Source: Sulfuricella denitrificans skB26 (GTDB lineage: Bacteria > Pseudomonadota > Gammaproteobacteria > Burkholderiales > Sulfuricellaceae). From it: a stretch of DNA of 64,000 nt. This document shows positions 25,677-34,580 of the stretch, in pieces (positions within the stretch are counted from its first letter, which is position 1; each line of letters begins with the position of its first letter). A model generated the notes under the pieces. The model searched no databases. It was given only the letters and a program-made list of their open reading frames with translations, and was not told the origin of the DNA. Where the stretch lies: NCBI RefSeq assembly GCF_000297055.2, contig NC_022357.1, forward strand, positions 1,995,501 to 2,059,500, in the 5' to 3' direction. A program made the position numbers and the translations under genes.

Positions 25677-28532
25677 ATGCGAAGCCACAGTGTCCAGATC
25701 GTTAAAACGAACCGAATTTTCCATTTCAGCGTTATGGCGCTCTTCGCTTTACTAATTGGTTTTTCTGGCAGTATCAAAGCGGCAAACAAGAATGAACAGG
25801 CATCCAAGTTCTATGAAGATGCGTTGGTGCGCTATGAAAAGAAAGACTTTGCTGGTGCCATTATTCAGCTAAAGAACGCTCTGCAACAGGATGCAAACAT
25901 GCTGGCAGCACACGTTTTGCTGGGCCGGTCCTTCCTCGAAAAAGGCCAACCCAACAGCGCCGAAGTAGAATTCGACAAATCCCTGGCATTAGGCGTTGAC
26001 CGCGCTGTGATCGCTATATCTCGCGCCCAAGCCTACGCCTATCAGGGAAAGTACCGTCGCTTGCTGGATGCTGTTGCCCTGGATGGTCTGACACCGATTG
26101 TCCGTCAGGCAGTATTGTCCATCCGGGCCAATGCGCAAATAGAACTCGGCGACCTTAAGGCTGCAAGGCAGACCCTTGAACAGGCTTATGCCATCACTGG
26201 CACCAAACCGCCCCACCTGATCCTGATCGATGCAAATTTGTCATTTCGCGAAGGCAAGCCACAAGTTGCCCGGAGCCTGATCGATCAAGCCATCAATCTA
26301 GATCCGAAAAGTGCTCCTTACTGGAATTTCCGCGCCACGATTTCGCATAGTGAAAACAATTTCAAAGCCGCACTCTCCGATTACGATAAAGCACTGGCTC
26401 TCGAACCGAAATATCTCGCAGCACGCCTGGCACGTGTTTCGCTTTTGATGGATATGGCACAAGACAAGAAAGCGGAACTGGATTTGCAGTACCTGCGGCA
26501 CGAGTTTCCTAATGATCCGCGGAGTCTATATCTGGGGGCGCTATTATCCGATAGGCGGCATGACAGTGCGGCTGCCAAAAAAACTTTAACTGATCTCACC
26601 AAGGTACTTGACCCAATATCCCCGGAGGTCCTGGACCAGTCTTCTCAACTGCTTCTGCTGGGCGGGTTGGCCCACTTTAGTCTGGGTCAGATGGAGCAGG
26701 CCGCCAGCTATCTGAAGCGGTTGTTGACGCTGGCTCCCGAGCATATTGCCGGACGCAAGTTGATGGGGGTATTGCGACTCAGAGAAGGCAATAGTAATGC
26801 GGCTATTGAAGTTCTGACTCCTGTTGTCAGTGCTACCCCTGATGACGCAAATGCGCTTTCATTGCTGGCTAGCGCCTATATGGCCCAGAAGGATTTTCGC
26901 AAGGCCAGCTCGCTGCTTGAGCGCGCCACACAGGTTACAGGTGGCGCGCCGCAGTTTGAAAGCTCCCTTGGCTTCAGTCTGCTGGGCGGCGGCCAAGTAA
27001 ATCAGGGGTTGGAGCATCTGACCCAGGCTTTCCTGAAGGATCCTGGACAACCCCAGGTAGGGGCTACACTTGCCATACTGCATATCAAACGCGGCCAGCC
27101 GCGCCAAGCCGTCCAAGTCGCCGAGGCAATGACGCGGCTAGAACCCAATAGCCCCCTGGCTCTCAATCTGCTCGGCGTGGCTCGTGTTGCCGCCAACGAC
27201 CGGGCTGGGGGCCGCGCCGCTTACGATAAAGCCGTGACAGCGGATCATCATTTCATTCCGGCCCGGCTCAATCTGGCCAAACTGGATGTGATGGAAGGCA
27301 AGCATGATGCGGCGCGAGAAAGACTTGCCGTGATCCTCAAGGAACAACCCATCAACACGCAGGCAATGTCCGAACTTGCCAATGTGGAAGAAAGTCTCGG
27401 CCGGCTGGATGCGGCGATCCAGCAACTGCAAAAAATTCACTCATTGGAACCGAAGAATATTGGTCCCGGTGTGCATCTGGCGGAAATTTACCTGCGCAGA
27501 GGCGAAACCGAGAAAGCCTTGAACCTTGCCAAGGATCTTGAAAATGCGAACAGCGCAGACTTGGAGGTTCTCGCTATTGAGGGGCGCGCCTACGTGGCTG
27601 TGGGCAATCCTGGGCTGGCGCGGGTGATCTACAAACGCATGACCCTGATGGCAGGGTTTGATAGTGCGTGGCAGTGCCGTATCGCGCAACTGCAGCTTGG
27701 TGCCGGCGATCAGAATGCCGCCCAATACAATCTGGATAAGTCCCTCTCTGGCAATCCCGAATACCTGCCAGCTTTGGCGCTGCAGACCGAACTTGAGTTA
27801 AAAGCGGGCAAGCTGTCCGAAGCCGAAGCACGAGCCCGCCGGATTGTGAGTCGTTACCCGGGACAAGGCGAGGGCTACCGTTTGCTGGGTAATATTGCCG
27901 TGGCCCGTGGGCGGTTCGATGAGGCAATGACCCACTTCCGTACAGCACTGGACAAGGAACCCGGAACCGACGCGGCAATCCGGCTGTATCAGGCCAGTAT
28001 TCAGGCTGGTCGCCAAGCCCACGCGACCGGGGTCATGACCAGTTGGCTCAAGGCGCACCCAAACGATGATGCGGCCAGGTTGGCGCTTGCTGAAGGTCAT
28101 TTACGTGTCGGCAATATTGTGGCCGCGCGCGCGGTGTATGAAACCATCTTGAAGCGTCGCGGGGAAACTGTCGGAATTCTTAACAACCTTGCCGGTATTT
28201 TATTGCAGCAAGGAGAAGCTGCGGCGCTGAACTATGCGGAAAGGGCTTATCGCCTCGCCCCGTCGGATGCCGCTGTTGCTGACACCCTGGGCTGGGTACT
28301 GGTAAGGCAGGGCCAAGCCGAGAAGGGGCTGCGCTACCTGCGTGAAGCCAAGCTGCGCAATTCGTCCAATGCTGAGATCCGCTATCATCTCGCTGCGGCG
28401 CTGGAACAACTGGGGCGCCCTGCCGAGGCACGGCAAGAATTGGATCAGGCGCTTACAGGCAATGCCAGCTTTCCGGGCATCGAGGATGCCAAAAAACTTC
28501 GTCAGCGCCTTCCTTCCCCAGCTATTCAATAA
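25677..28532 (+). CDS. prsT: PEP-CTERM system TPR protein (PrsT-like)
   Basis: A 951-residue exported protein made of about 20 tetratricopeptide repeats after an N-terminal hydrophobic segment (VMALFALLIGFSGSIKAA). Proteins of this size and repeat pattern (FYEDALVRYEKKDFAGAIIQ, ending ALTGNASFPGIEDAKKL) are the PrsT family of exosortase/PEP-CTERM loci, thought to aid export or assembly of exopolysaccharide or PEP-CTERM proteins. The next gene is a PEP-CTERM protein, which fits. No exosortase gene is in the window. Composition is less GC-rich than the Rnf genes. Confidence 0.82.
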   Translation: MRSHSVQIVKTNRIFHFSVMALFALLIGFSGSIKAANKNEQASKFYEDALVRYEKKDFAGAIIQLKNALQQDANMLAAHVLLGRSFLEKGQPNSAEVEFDKSLALGVDRAVIAISRAQAYAYQGKYRRLLDAVALDGLTPIVRQAVLSIRANAQIELGDLKAARQTLEQAYAITGTKPPHLILIDANLSFREGKPQVARSLIDQAINLDPKSAPYWNFRATISHSENNFKAALSDYDKALALEPKYLAARLARVSLLMDMAQDKKAELDLQYLRHEFPNDPRSLYLGALLSDRRHDSAAAKKTLTDLTKVLDPISPEVLDQSSQLLLLGGLAHFSLGQMEQAASYLKRLLTLAPEHIAGRKLMGVLRLREGNSNAAIEVLTPVVSATPDDANALSLLASAYMAQKDFRKASSLLERATQVTGGAPQFESSLGFSLLGGGQVNQGLEHLTQAFLKDPGQPQVGATLAILHIKRGQPRQAVQVAEAMTRLEPNSPLALNLLGVARVAANDRAGGRAAYDKAVTADHHFIPARLNLAKLDVMEGKHDAARERLAVILKEQPINTQAMSELANVEESLGRLDAAIQQLQKIHSLEPKNIGPGVHLAEIYLRRGETEKALNLAKDLENANSADLEVLAIEGRAYVAVGNPGLARVIYKRMTLMAGFDSAWQCRIAQLQLGAGDQNAAQYNLDKSLSGNPEYLPALALQTELELKAGKLSEAEARARRIVSRYPGQGEGYRLLGNIAVARGRFDEAMTHFRTALDKEPGTDAAIRLYQASIQAGRQAHATGVMTSWLKAHPNDDAARLALAEGHLRVGNIVAARAVYETILKRRGETVGILNNLAGILLQQGEAAALNYAERAYRLAPSDAAVADTLGWVLVRQGQAEKGLRYLREAKLRNSSNAEIRYHLAAALEQLGRPAEARQELDQALTGNASFPGIEDAKKLRQRLPSPAIQ

Positions 28533-28600
28533 CCATTTTTACGACTGTCGGAATTTTTTACACCCGTACCCTGAGATTGAGCTGCTTTAGTTGCTAATGT

Positions 28601-28620
28601 TTGTAACGATATGATTACAA
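28601..28620 (+). promoter_or_regulatory. Inverted repeat TTGTAA-N8-TTACAA, possible activator site
   Basis: A perfect 6-bp inverted repeat (28601-28606 and 28615-28620) lies 30-36 nt upstream of the -24 element below. A related TGTAAC occurs at a similar distance before the sigma-54 promoter at 50191. It could be an enhancer site for a PrsR-like activator; this is inference. Confidence 0.35.
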
Positions 28621-28634
28621 TCAACCGAATTGCA

Positions 28635-28651
28635 ACGGCATGAAATTTGCT
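28635..28651 (+). promoter_or_regulatory. Candidate sigma-54 promoter of the PEP-CTERM gene
   Basis: GGCATGAAATTTGCT has GG at 28637-28638 and GC at 28649-28650 with exactly 10 nt between, the spacing required by sigma-54 holoenzyme. It is 66 nt before the ATG. PEP-CTERM genes of other betaproteobacteria are known to be activated through RpoN and the PrsK/PrsR pair. Confidence 0.65.
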
Positions 28652-28716
28652 AGTACTCAATTAGAGGTCTGAAAAAAAAACGTTTCGCGTAAAGGTTAGG
28701 CCAGAGGGAGTACGAC

Positions 28717-29571
28717 ATGAAACCAAATACACTTATTGCGGCAATTCTTGCTTTAGCCGGGATCGCGCTGGCCTTGCCAGTTCAGGCCACGACTACATAT
28801 TCATATTCTTGGGACCTTGGCGCGAGCGGGATAGAAACTGGCGCCGGGACCTATGGAAATACACGGACTTACGCCGCTACCGGAACCCCGTCTCCAGCAC
28901 CCGCCAATAACGTAGTCGCCAGCGCTTGGGCCGACACCACTTCCGGCACATCCACCACAGCTGCTACCGCGTCCAACAGCACGCTAAACAGTGCTTACCT
29001 GGGATCTTACACAGGCGGACTGGGTGTATCGAATCGGCTTGAGGGGATTGGCGTTTCAGCGCCTAACCACGCCTTGGACAATGCGACAAATTATGACAGC
29101 ATCGAGTTTAAATTCGGTACCGCCACGACTCTCAGCGCAGTAACGATTGGCTACCCATCCGCCACCTCTACTTATGATTCCGATATTAGCGTTTTGGCCT
29201 GGATCGGCGCAGGCAGCCCTACATTGCTTGGAAACAAGTATGGCTCTCTGGTGGGATCAGGTTGGTCAGTGATCGGCAACTATTCCAATGTGGCAACGCT
29301 ACCAAACCAAACGATCAATCTTTCCACCGGCGTGTCGTCCAGCTACTGGATAGTAGCCGCCTACAACAGCGTTTTTGGCTCTACCTGCCTTGACGCCGTA
29401 ACTGGGCAGTCTGTCGCCTGTAATACTCCGACAACTAGTTACGATTACGTTAAGGTGCAAATGCTGGCGGGATCCACCACTACCACGCCCCCTCCCGGCG
29501 TTCCTGAACCGGCCACACTGCTTCTGTTTGGCGCCGGTCTGTTGGGCCTGGTCAGGATGCGTCGGCAGTAA
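28717..29571 (+). CDS. PEP-CTERM sorting-domain protein
   Basis: A 284-residue exported protein. It has a signal peptide (LIAAILALAGIALALPVQA), a Ser/Thr/Ala-rich low-complexity body with few charges, and a C-terminal sorting signal: VPEPATLLLFGAGLLGL followed by RMRR. An exosortase would recognise the PEP motif and process the protein at the inner membrane on its way to the surface. AGAGGGAG precedes the ATG. The body matches no enzyme that I recognise; an extracellular matrix or surface role is inferred from the family. Confidence 0.9.
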   Translation: MKPNTLIAAILALAGIALALPVQATTTYSYSWDLGASGIETGAGTYGNTRTYAATGTPSPAPANNVVASAWADTTSGTSTTAATASNSTLNSAYLGSYTGGLGVSNRLEGIGVSAPNHALDNATNYDSIEFKFGTATTLSAVTIGYPSATSTYDSDISVLAWIGAGSPTLLGNKYGSLVGSGWSVIGNYSNVATLPNQTINLSTGVSSSYWIVAAYNSVFGSTCLDAVTGQSVACNTPTTSYDYVKVQMLAGSTTTTPPPGVPEPATLLLFGAGLLGLVRMRRQ

Positions 29572-29608
29572 GCTCTGACGGGTTTGCCGAAGACATAAAT
29601 ATTTATCC

Positions 29609-29642
29609 AAAATGGAGTCCCTGAGTGGACTCCATTTTTATT
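29609..29642 (+). terminator. Rho-independent terminator after the PEP-CTERM gene
   Basis: ATGGAGTCC (29612-29620) pairs with GGACTCCAT (29627-29635) around a 6-nt loop, and TTTTTATTT follows. It lies 38 nt after the stop codon. Confidence 0.85.
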
Positions 29643-29893
29643 TGCGCACCTTAAATAATAGATTATTCATGCCCTGACGGCATCCATCCGAATCTGATCG
29701 TCTCCTTTACTCCAATGTCTCTTGTGGGGCGGGTACTGAGCTTAGATTTTCCCGATAACCGACTCTGGAACTGATCCATCAGCCGTGCTGCGGATTTCGA
29801 GAACGGCTACTTTGAGGGCTGTTTTAATCACGGCATCCAGATGCCCGAATTTGCTTTTGGCATTCGTGCTTTTTGTCGTGTTAAACTTTTCAC
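29643..29893. other. Intergenic region before nth
   Basis: There is no clear gene. On the minus strand, 29747-29893 stays open as about 45 codons ending at a TAA near 29747 (…AVIKTALKVAVLEIRST…), but it has no start and would run into the nth promoter. It may be a decayed 3' fragment or chance. Confidence 0.3.
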
Positions 29894-30532
29894 ATGAATA
29901 CCGCTAAACGTCGCGAAATCTTCACCCGCTTTCGCGCCGCCAACCCCAAACCCACCACTGAACTGGTCTACCGCACCCCATTCGAACTGCTAGTGGCGGT
30001 GGTGCTATCGGCCCAAGCCACGGACAAGAGTGTCAACCTCGCCACCGCCAAGCTGTTTCCGGTGGCCAATACGCCGCAAAAGATGCTCACCCTCGGCCAG
30101 GAAGGGCTGGAGTCCTACATCAAGTCCATCGGCCTGTACAAGAGCAAGGCCAGGCACCTGATCGCAACCTGCCGCCTGCTGCTGGAACAGCACGACAGCG
30201 AAGTACCGCAAAACCGGGAGCAACTGGAAAAACTGCCCGGCGTCGGACGCAAAACTGCGAATGTAATTTTGAACACCGCCTTCGGCCAGCCTACCATCGC
30301 AGTAGACACCCACATCTTCCGTGTCGCCAACCGTATCGGTATCGCGCCGGGCACGACCGTACTGGAAGTGGAAAAGAAGCTGCTCAAGTTCATCGCGCCG
30401 GAGTTCCGTCACGATGCACACCACTGGCTGATCCTGCACGGACGCTACATCTGCAAGGCGCGCAAGCCGGACTGCCCGCACTGCTTAATCAACGACCTGT
30501 GCGAATACAAAGAGAAAATCTTACCCTTATGA
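29894..30532 (+). CDS. nth: Endonuclease III
   Basis: DNA glycosylase/AP lyase that removes oxidised pyrimidines in base-excision repair. The 212 residues are the usual size. It has the helix-hairpin-helix LPGVGRKTANVILN with the catalytic Lys, the catalytic Asp in AVDTHIFRVANR, and the 4Fe-4S cluster C-x6-C-x2-C-x5-C in CKARKPDCPHCLINDLC. nth often neighbours rnf operons in other bacteria; here it lies 4.5 kb away in the same orientation. It overlaps the next gene by ATGA. Confidence 0.96.
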   Translation: MNTAKRREIFTRFRAANPKPTTELVYRTPFELLVAVVLSAQATDKSVNLATAKLFPVANTPQKMLTLGQEGLESYIKSIGLYKSKARHLIATCRLLLEQHDSEVPQNREQLEKLPGVGRKTANVILNTAFGQPTIAVDTHIFRVANRIGIAPGTTVLEVEKKLLKFIAPEFRHDAHHWLILHGRYICKARKPDCPHCLINDLCEYKEKILPL

Positions 30533-31629
30533 GCATCGCCACCGGACTTGCCACTGCCCCCATCGCCGAACCACAGCTTGCCGGTCTGGCTGTTACGGCC
30601 GCCATGGAGAAGGCTGGACTGACTATCGCCAACAGCGTACTGCTGTTCCTCACCCCGGAGTTCGCTCGCGACCCCAAGCCCGCCCTTCTGGCCGCTTCCC
30701 GGGCCAGCAACTGCACCCGCATTATCGGCTGTTCGGCAGCCGGCATTTTTACCGATCAGGACTGGGTGCTGGACGCGCCCGCCGCAGCCGCAATGGTGTT
30801 TGGCGGCGACATCAGCTTGGCCCCGGCGCCACAACCGCTGGCGGACGACCTGATCCTGTCTCTGGCCGCCCCGAATGCGCTCAACTCCGCCTGGATCAGC
30901 GAACCGGGACGGCGATTCGGCGGGGTGTCGGGAGATGCGACCGGTCAGGGTCCGTTCAAGGTTTGGTGCGGCGGTAGGACGGCCGAAAACGGCCGCTGCG
31001 AAACCCGGATCGCCAGTGCAAGCGGTGTCATCGGCGTTTCCCAGGGCATCCGCGCCCTGAGCGAACCACTAGAAATTACCCAGGCCAGCGGCTACGATGT
31101 AATCTCGCTCGGGCAGCAACCTGCCATGAACGTGCTGACGCGCGAACTGCCTCTCGACCTCCGCAGCGAAAACGGACTTCCCCTGCACCTGCTGATGGCC
31201 GGGATCATCCACGGCGATCCGGCGACGGCTATCGCCGATGGCCGCTTCCGCCTCGCACCGATCATTTCCGCCAATGCTGAGGATCGCTCGGTTACCCTGT
31301 CCGCGCGGCTTGCGCCCGGCGAGCAGATGTTCTGGGCGGTGCGCCAGCCGCTAGCCGCCGAGCGTGACATGCGCCTGACGATAGACCGCTTGCAGCAGGA
31401 ACTCGATGCCCCGCCCGATTTCGGCCTGCTGTTCCCCTGCATGGGACGCGGCCCCTATTTCTACGGCGGGGTGGACCGTGACCTCGACCTGGTCAAGCAG
31501 CGCTTCCCGGGCATGCCGCTGATCGGCTTCTATGGCAATGGCGAAATCGGGCCGCTGGATGGCGCCAACCAGTTGCTGCAGTACGCTGCCGTTCTCGGTC
31601 TGTTCGCTCGGATGAGCGCTCATGTTTAG
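30529..31629 (+). CDS. FIST-domain sensory protein
   Basis: A 366-residue soluble protein with FIST N and FIST C regions, a sensory module proposed to bind small ligands such as amino acids. Typical features are RIIGCSAAGIFT near residue 65, PLHLLMAGIIHGDP, and the C-terminal GLLFPCMGRGPYFYGG with PLIGFYGNGEIGPL. ATG 30529 overlaps the nth stop, so the two are cotranscribed. No output domain is fused. The ligand is unknown. Confidence 0.85.
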   Translation: MSIATGLATAPIAEPQLAGLAVTAAMEKAGLTIANSVLLFLTPEFARDPKPALLAASRASNCTRIIGCSAAGIFTDQDWVLDAPAAAAMVFGGDISLAPAPQPLADDLILSLAAPNALNSAWISEPGRRFGGVSGDATGQGPFKVWCGGRTAENGRCETRIASASGVIGVSQGIRALSEPLEITQASGYDVISLGQQPAMNVLTRELPLDLRSENGLPLHLLMAGIIHGDPATAIADGRFRLAPIISANAEDRSVTLSARLAPGEQMFWAVRQPLAAERDMRLTIDRLQQELDAPPDFGLLFPCMGRGPYFYGGVDRDLDLVKQRFPGMPLIGFYGNGEIGPLDGANQLLQYAAVLGLFARMSAHV

Positions 31630-32044
31630 CCCCAGTCGCGACCAGGCACGCCGTTTCTTCTTCGAGTCCTGGCAAAAATTCCACGCCAGGCAGCCGCTAT
31701 CCGGCCTCGAAACTATCGCCCTGGAACTGATGCAGCAACACCCGGAATACCACGCCATCTTCGACAACCCGGAACGCTACGTCGAGCGCGATTATTTGCC
31801 TGAGTCGGGAGAAACCAACCCCTTCCTTCACTTGGGCCTGCATCTGGCAATCCGCGAGCAAGTGCCGATCGACCAGCCTCGCGGCATCGCCGCCCACTAC
31901 CGGCGCCTTCTGGAAAAGATGGGTAGCACGCACGACGCCGAGCATTTGATCATGGACTGCCTGGCAGAAATGATCTGGCAGGCGCAACGAAACCACACGG
32001 CGCCGGACGCCGAAATTTATCTTGCCTGCCTGTCCAGATGTTAA
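31622..32044 (+). CDS. DUF1841 family protein
   Basis: A 140-residue protein of unknown function with the family features [34 protein letters not shown] and a conserved [16 protein letters not shown]. It overlaps the FIST gene by 8 nt, so it belongs to the nth-FIST transcript. The family is largely restricted to beta- and gammaproteobacteria, which supports the host assignment. Confidence 0.85.
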   Translation: MFSPSRDQARRFFFESWQKFHARQPLSGLETIALELMQQHPEYHAIFDNPERYVERDYLPESGETNPFLHLGLHLAIREQVPIDQPRGIAAHYRRLLEKMGSTHDAEHLIMDCLAEMIWQAQRNHTAPDAEIYLACLSRC

Positions 32045-32142
32045 AATCCATTTCATGCTTGATTGACAAAAATCGTAGCGCTTCAAAACATTTCCAATTA
32101 CCCTCTCCTTTTTTTAACTTCTACGAGACCAAGGATCAACCG

Positions 32143-32718
32143 ATGAAAAAACAATTGCTTGCCTCAGCCACCCTGCTGCTCGCCACAACCACCTTCCAGG
32201 CCGTAGCCGACGACATGGCCCAGTATCAGGAAGAAAGCCGCAAGATCGTCAAGGAATTCGCCTCGCAACTGGGCGGCGAAATGCAAAAAGAAATGAAGGC
32301 CAACGGGCCGGTCGGCGCCATCAAGGTGTGCCGCGACGTAGCGCCCACCATCGCCTCCGAAGTTTCGCGCAAGAACGGCTGGAACGTTAGTCGTAAGTCC
32401 CTGAAGGTGCGAAATGCTGCGCTGGGCATGCCGGATGCCTGGGAACAAAAAGTGTTGTCCGACTTTGAAAAACGCATGGAAAAAGAAAACCCGGCCAACA
32501 TGGAATTCGCCGAGGTCGTCACCGAACCACAGGGCAAATTCTACCGCTACATGAAAGCCATCCCGGTGCAGGATGTCTGCCTGAAATGTCATGGTGGAGA
32601 TGACACCGTCGCCCCCAACGTGAAGGAAGCACTGAAGGCCGAATACCCCCACGACAAGGCCACCGGCTACACCCTGGGCCAGATCCGCGGCGGCTTCAGC
32701 ATCAAGCGCCCCCTGTAA
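32143..32718 (+). CDS. Periplasmic DUF3365 haem-binding protein
   Basis: A 191-residue secreted protein with a signal peptide ([20 protein letters not shown]). It has one c-type haem motif, CLKCH, near residue 149, and a Tll0287/DUF3365 pattern ([17 protein letters not shown], ending [11 protein letters not shown]). In this family the domain binds haem and is used for sensing or electron transfer. It is isolated, with its own terminator. The redox partner is unknown. Confidence 0.83.
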   Translation: MKKQLLASATLLLATTTFQAVADDMAQYQEESRKIVKEFASQLGGEMQKEMKANGPVGAIKVCRDVAPTIASEVSRKNGWNVSRKSLKVRNAALGMPDAWEQKVLSDFEKRMEKENPANMEFAEVVTEPQGKFYRYMKAIPVQDVCLKCHGGDDTVAPNVKEALKAEYPHDKATGYTLGQIRGGFSIKRPL

Positions 32719-32730
32719 CTTTCGCTCACC

Positions 32731-32760
32731 GAACGCCCCGCCCAAAGCGGGGCGTTTTCA
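32731..32760 (+). terminator. Rho-independent terminator after the DUF3365 gene
   Basis: AACGCCCCG (32732-32740) pairs with CGGGGCGTT (32748-32756) around a 7-nt loop, followed by TTCATTT. It is 14 nt after the stop codon. Confidence 0.85.
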
Positions 32761-32790
32761 TTTCACCCGACCACCCGGCAGGACTCGCAC

Positions 32791-34506
32791 ATGCACACAG
32801 AAAGCTTTATCGCAGGCAAGGATGCCTCGCTGGAATCGTCGATCGGCACCATGCAATCCAGACTGGACAATCTGGGTTTCCATATTGAAGAGCGCTCCTG
32901 GCTGAACCCGATAGACGGTGTCTGGTCGGTGCATATCCGCGATCGCGACTGCCCTATGCTATTCACCAACGGCAAGGGCGCATCCAAACCGGCGGCGCTA
33001 GCGAGCGCACTGGGCGAGTTTTTCGAGCGCCTTTCCTGCAACTATTTCTGGTCGCATTATTATCTGGGCGAAACGATTGCCAATCGCTCATTCACCCATT
33101 ATCCGCAAGAACAATGGTTCAAGCCGGGAGACGATGGCGACTGGCCAGAAGAGCTGCTCACACCGGAACTGCGCGCGTTTTACAACCCGGAAGGCAGCAT
33201 CGATGCCGACACCCTGGTCGATCACAATTCCGGCAATATCGAGCGCGGCATCTGCGCCCTGCCTTACATCCGCAGCCGCGACGGCATCCGCGTCTGGTTC
33301 CCGGTCAACATCATCGGCAACTTGTACGTCAGCAATGGCATGTCGGCCGGCAACACCCCCGCCGAGGCACGCACCCAGGCGCTGTCGGAAATTTTCGAAC
33401 GCCACGTCAAATTCCGCATTATCAGCGAAGGGCTGTGCCTGCCGGAAGTGCCGGACGAGGTGATCGCCCGCTTTCCCGCCATAGAGGCAGGCATCCGCGC
33501 ACTGCGCGCGGCGGGCTTCGGCATCCTGGTCAAGGACGCCTCGCTGGGCGGGCAATACCCGGTCATGAACGTGACCCTGCTCAACCCGCACGACCAGGGC
33601 TGCTTCTCCAGTTTCGGCGCCCATCCGCGCTTCGAAATCGCTTTGGAGCGCTCCCTCACCGAACTGCTGCAAGGCCGTGCGCTGGATGCGTTGGGTGGCT
33701 TCCCCGAGCCGGGCTTCGACCTGGACGAAATCGCCAGCTCGCCGAATATCGAAATCCATTTCGTCGATTCCAGCGGCATCATCAGCTGGAACTTCCTCGG
33801 CGACTCGCCTGATTTCGAATTCAGTGACTGGAATTTCAGCACCACCACCGAAGAAGACTATGCCTGGCTGACCGAGCGCATCCACGCCGAAGGCCGCGAT
33901 ATCTATATCGCCGACTTCGCCCATCTGGGCGTCTACGCCTGCCGCATCATAGTGCCAGGCATGTCGGAGATTTACCCGATCGACGATCTGGAATGGGAAA
34001 ACAACAGCGTCGGCAACGCCATCCGCCCCGCCATCCTGCGCCTGACGGAGTTGAGCGACGACGAATGCGCCGATCTGCTCAACACGCTGAACGAACTCGG
34101 CCTGGACGACCAGCGACCGGTTGCGGCACTGATCGGCCTGGCCGCCGATGCCGGCTCATTCTGGAAAGACTTGCGCGTAGGCGAGCTAAAAACCCTGCTG
34201 GCGCTGGCGATCGGGGATGAAGAAGCGATCCGTGAAGGCTGCGATTGGGTACGCCATTTCGAGCAACTGAACGAACAGCGCCGCAAGGTTTACCGCTGTA
34301 TCGAAAGCCTGCTCAACCTGGACGATGCCGCTCCGTACAGCGACTCCCTGAAGCACCTTTACGGCGCAGATACGCTGCAACAGGCGCAAGCCCTGCTCAG
34401 CGGGGAGCAGCGCTTTTTCGGCCTGCACTCACCGGGGATGGCGCTGGAAGGGTGTGATATGCACCAACGCTTGCTTGCCGCTTATGGAAAACTGCACGTA
34501 ATATAG
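32791..34506 (+). CDS. ycaO: YcaO-type cyclodehydratase-fold protein
   Basis: A 571-residue YcaO with the E. coli YcaO architecture: an ATP-binding YcaO domain (about 1-400) and a C-terminal helical domain (about 430-571). The ATP-binding motifs are ALGEFFER (73-80) and SEIFER (199-204). YcaO enzymes activate peptide backbones with ATP; the E. coli protein supports RimO-dependent methylthiolation of ribosomal protein S12. No precursor peptide, E1-like partner or dehydrogenase lies nearby, so a RiPP role is unlikely. It is a single gene flanked by hairpins. Confidence 0.88.
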   Translation: MHTESFIAGKDASLESSIGTMQSRLDNLGFHIEERSWLNPIDGVWSVHIRDRDCPMLFTNGKGASKPAALASALGEFFERLSCNYFWSHYYLGETIANRSFTHYPQEQWFKPGDDGDWPEELLTPELRAFYNPEGSIDADTLVDHNSGNIERGICALPYIRSRDGIRVWFPVNIIGNLYVSNGMSAGNTPAEARTQALSEIFERHVKFRIISEGLCLPEVPDEVIARFPAIEAGIRALRAAGFGILVKDASLGGQYPVMNVTLLNPHDQGCFSSFGAHPRFEIALERSLTELLQGRALDALGGFPEPGFDLDEIASSPNIEIHFVDSSGIISWNFLGDSPDFEFSDWNFSTTTEEDYAWLTERIHAEGRDIYIADFAHLGVYACRIIVPGMSEIYPIDDLEWENNSVGNAIRPAILRLTELSDDECADLLNTLNELGLDDQRPVAALIGLAADAGSFWKDLRVGELKTLLALAIGDEEAIREGCDWVRHFEQLNEQRRKVYRCIESLLNLDDAAPYSDSLKHLYGADTLQQAQALLSGEQRFFGLHSPGMALEGCDMHQRLLAAYGKLHVI

Positions 34507-34541
34507 GCGGTTACCACTGCCTATTATTCCGTATAAAACAT

Positions 34542-34569
34542 AGCCCGAGCAGGGGGCTCTGCGCGGGCT
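34542..34569. terminator. Hairpin between convergent ycaO and OB-fold genes
   Basis: AGCCCGAGCAG (34542-34552) pairs with CTGCGCGGGCT (34559-34569) with one mismatch. It sits between convergent stops, and on the minus strand it is followed by ATGTTTTAT, so it more likely ends the minus-strand gene. Confidence 0.55.
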
Positions 34570-34580
34570 GTCTCAACCGA

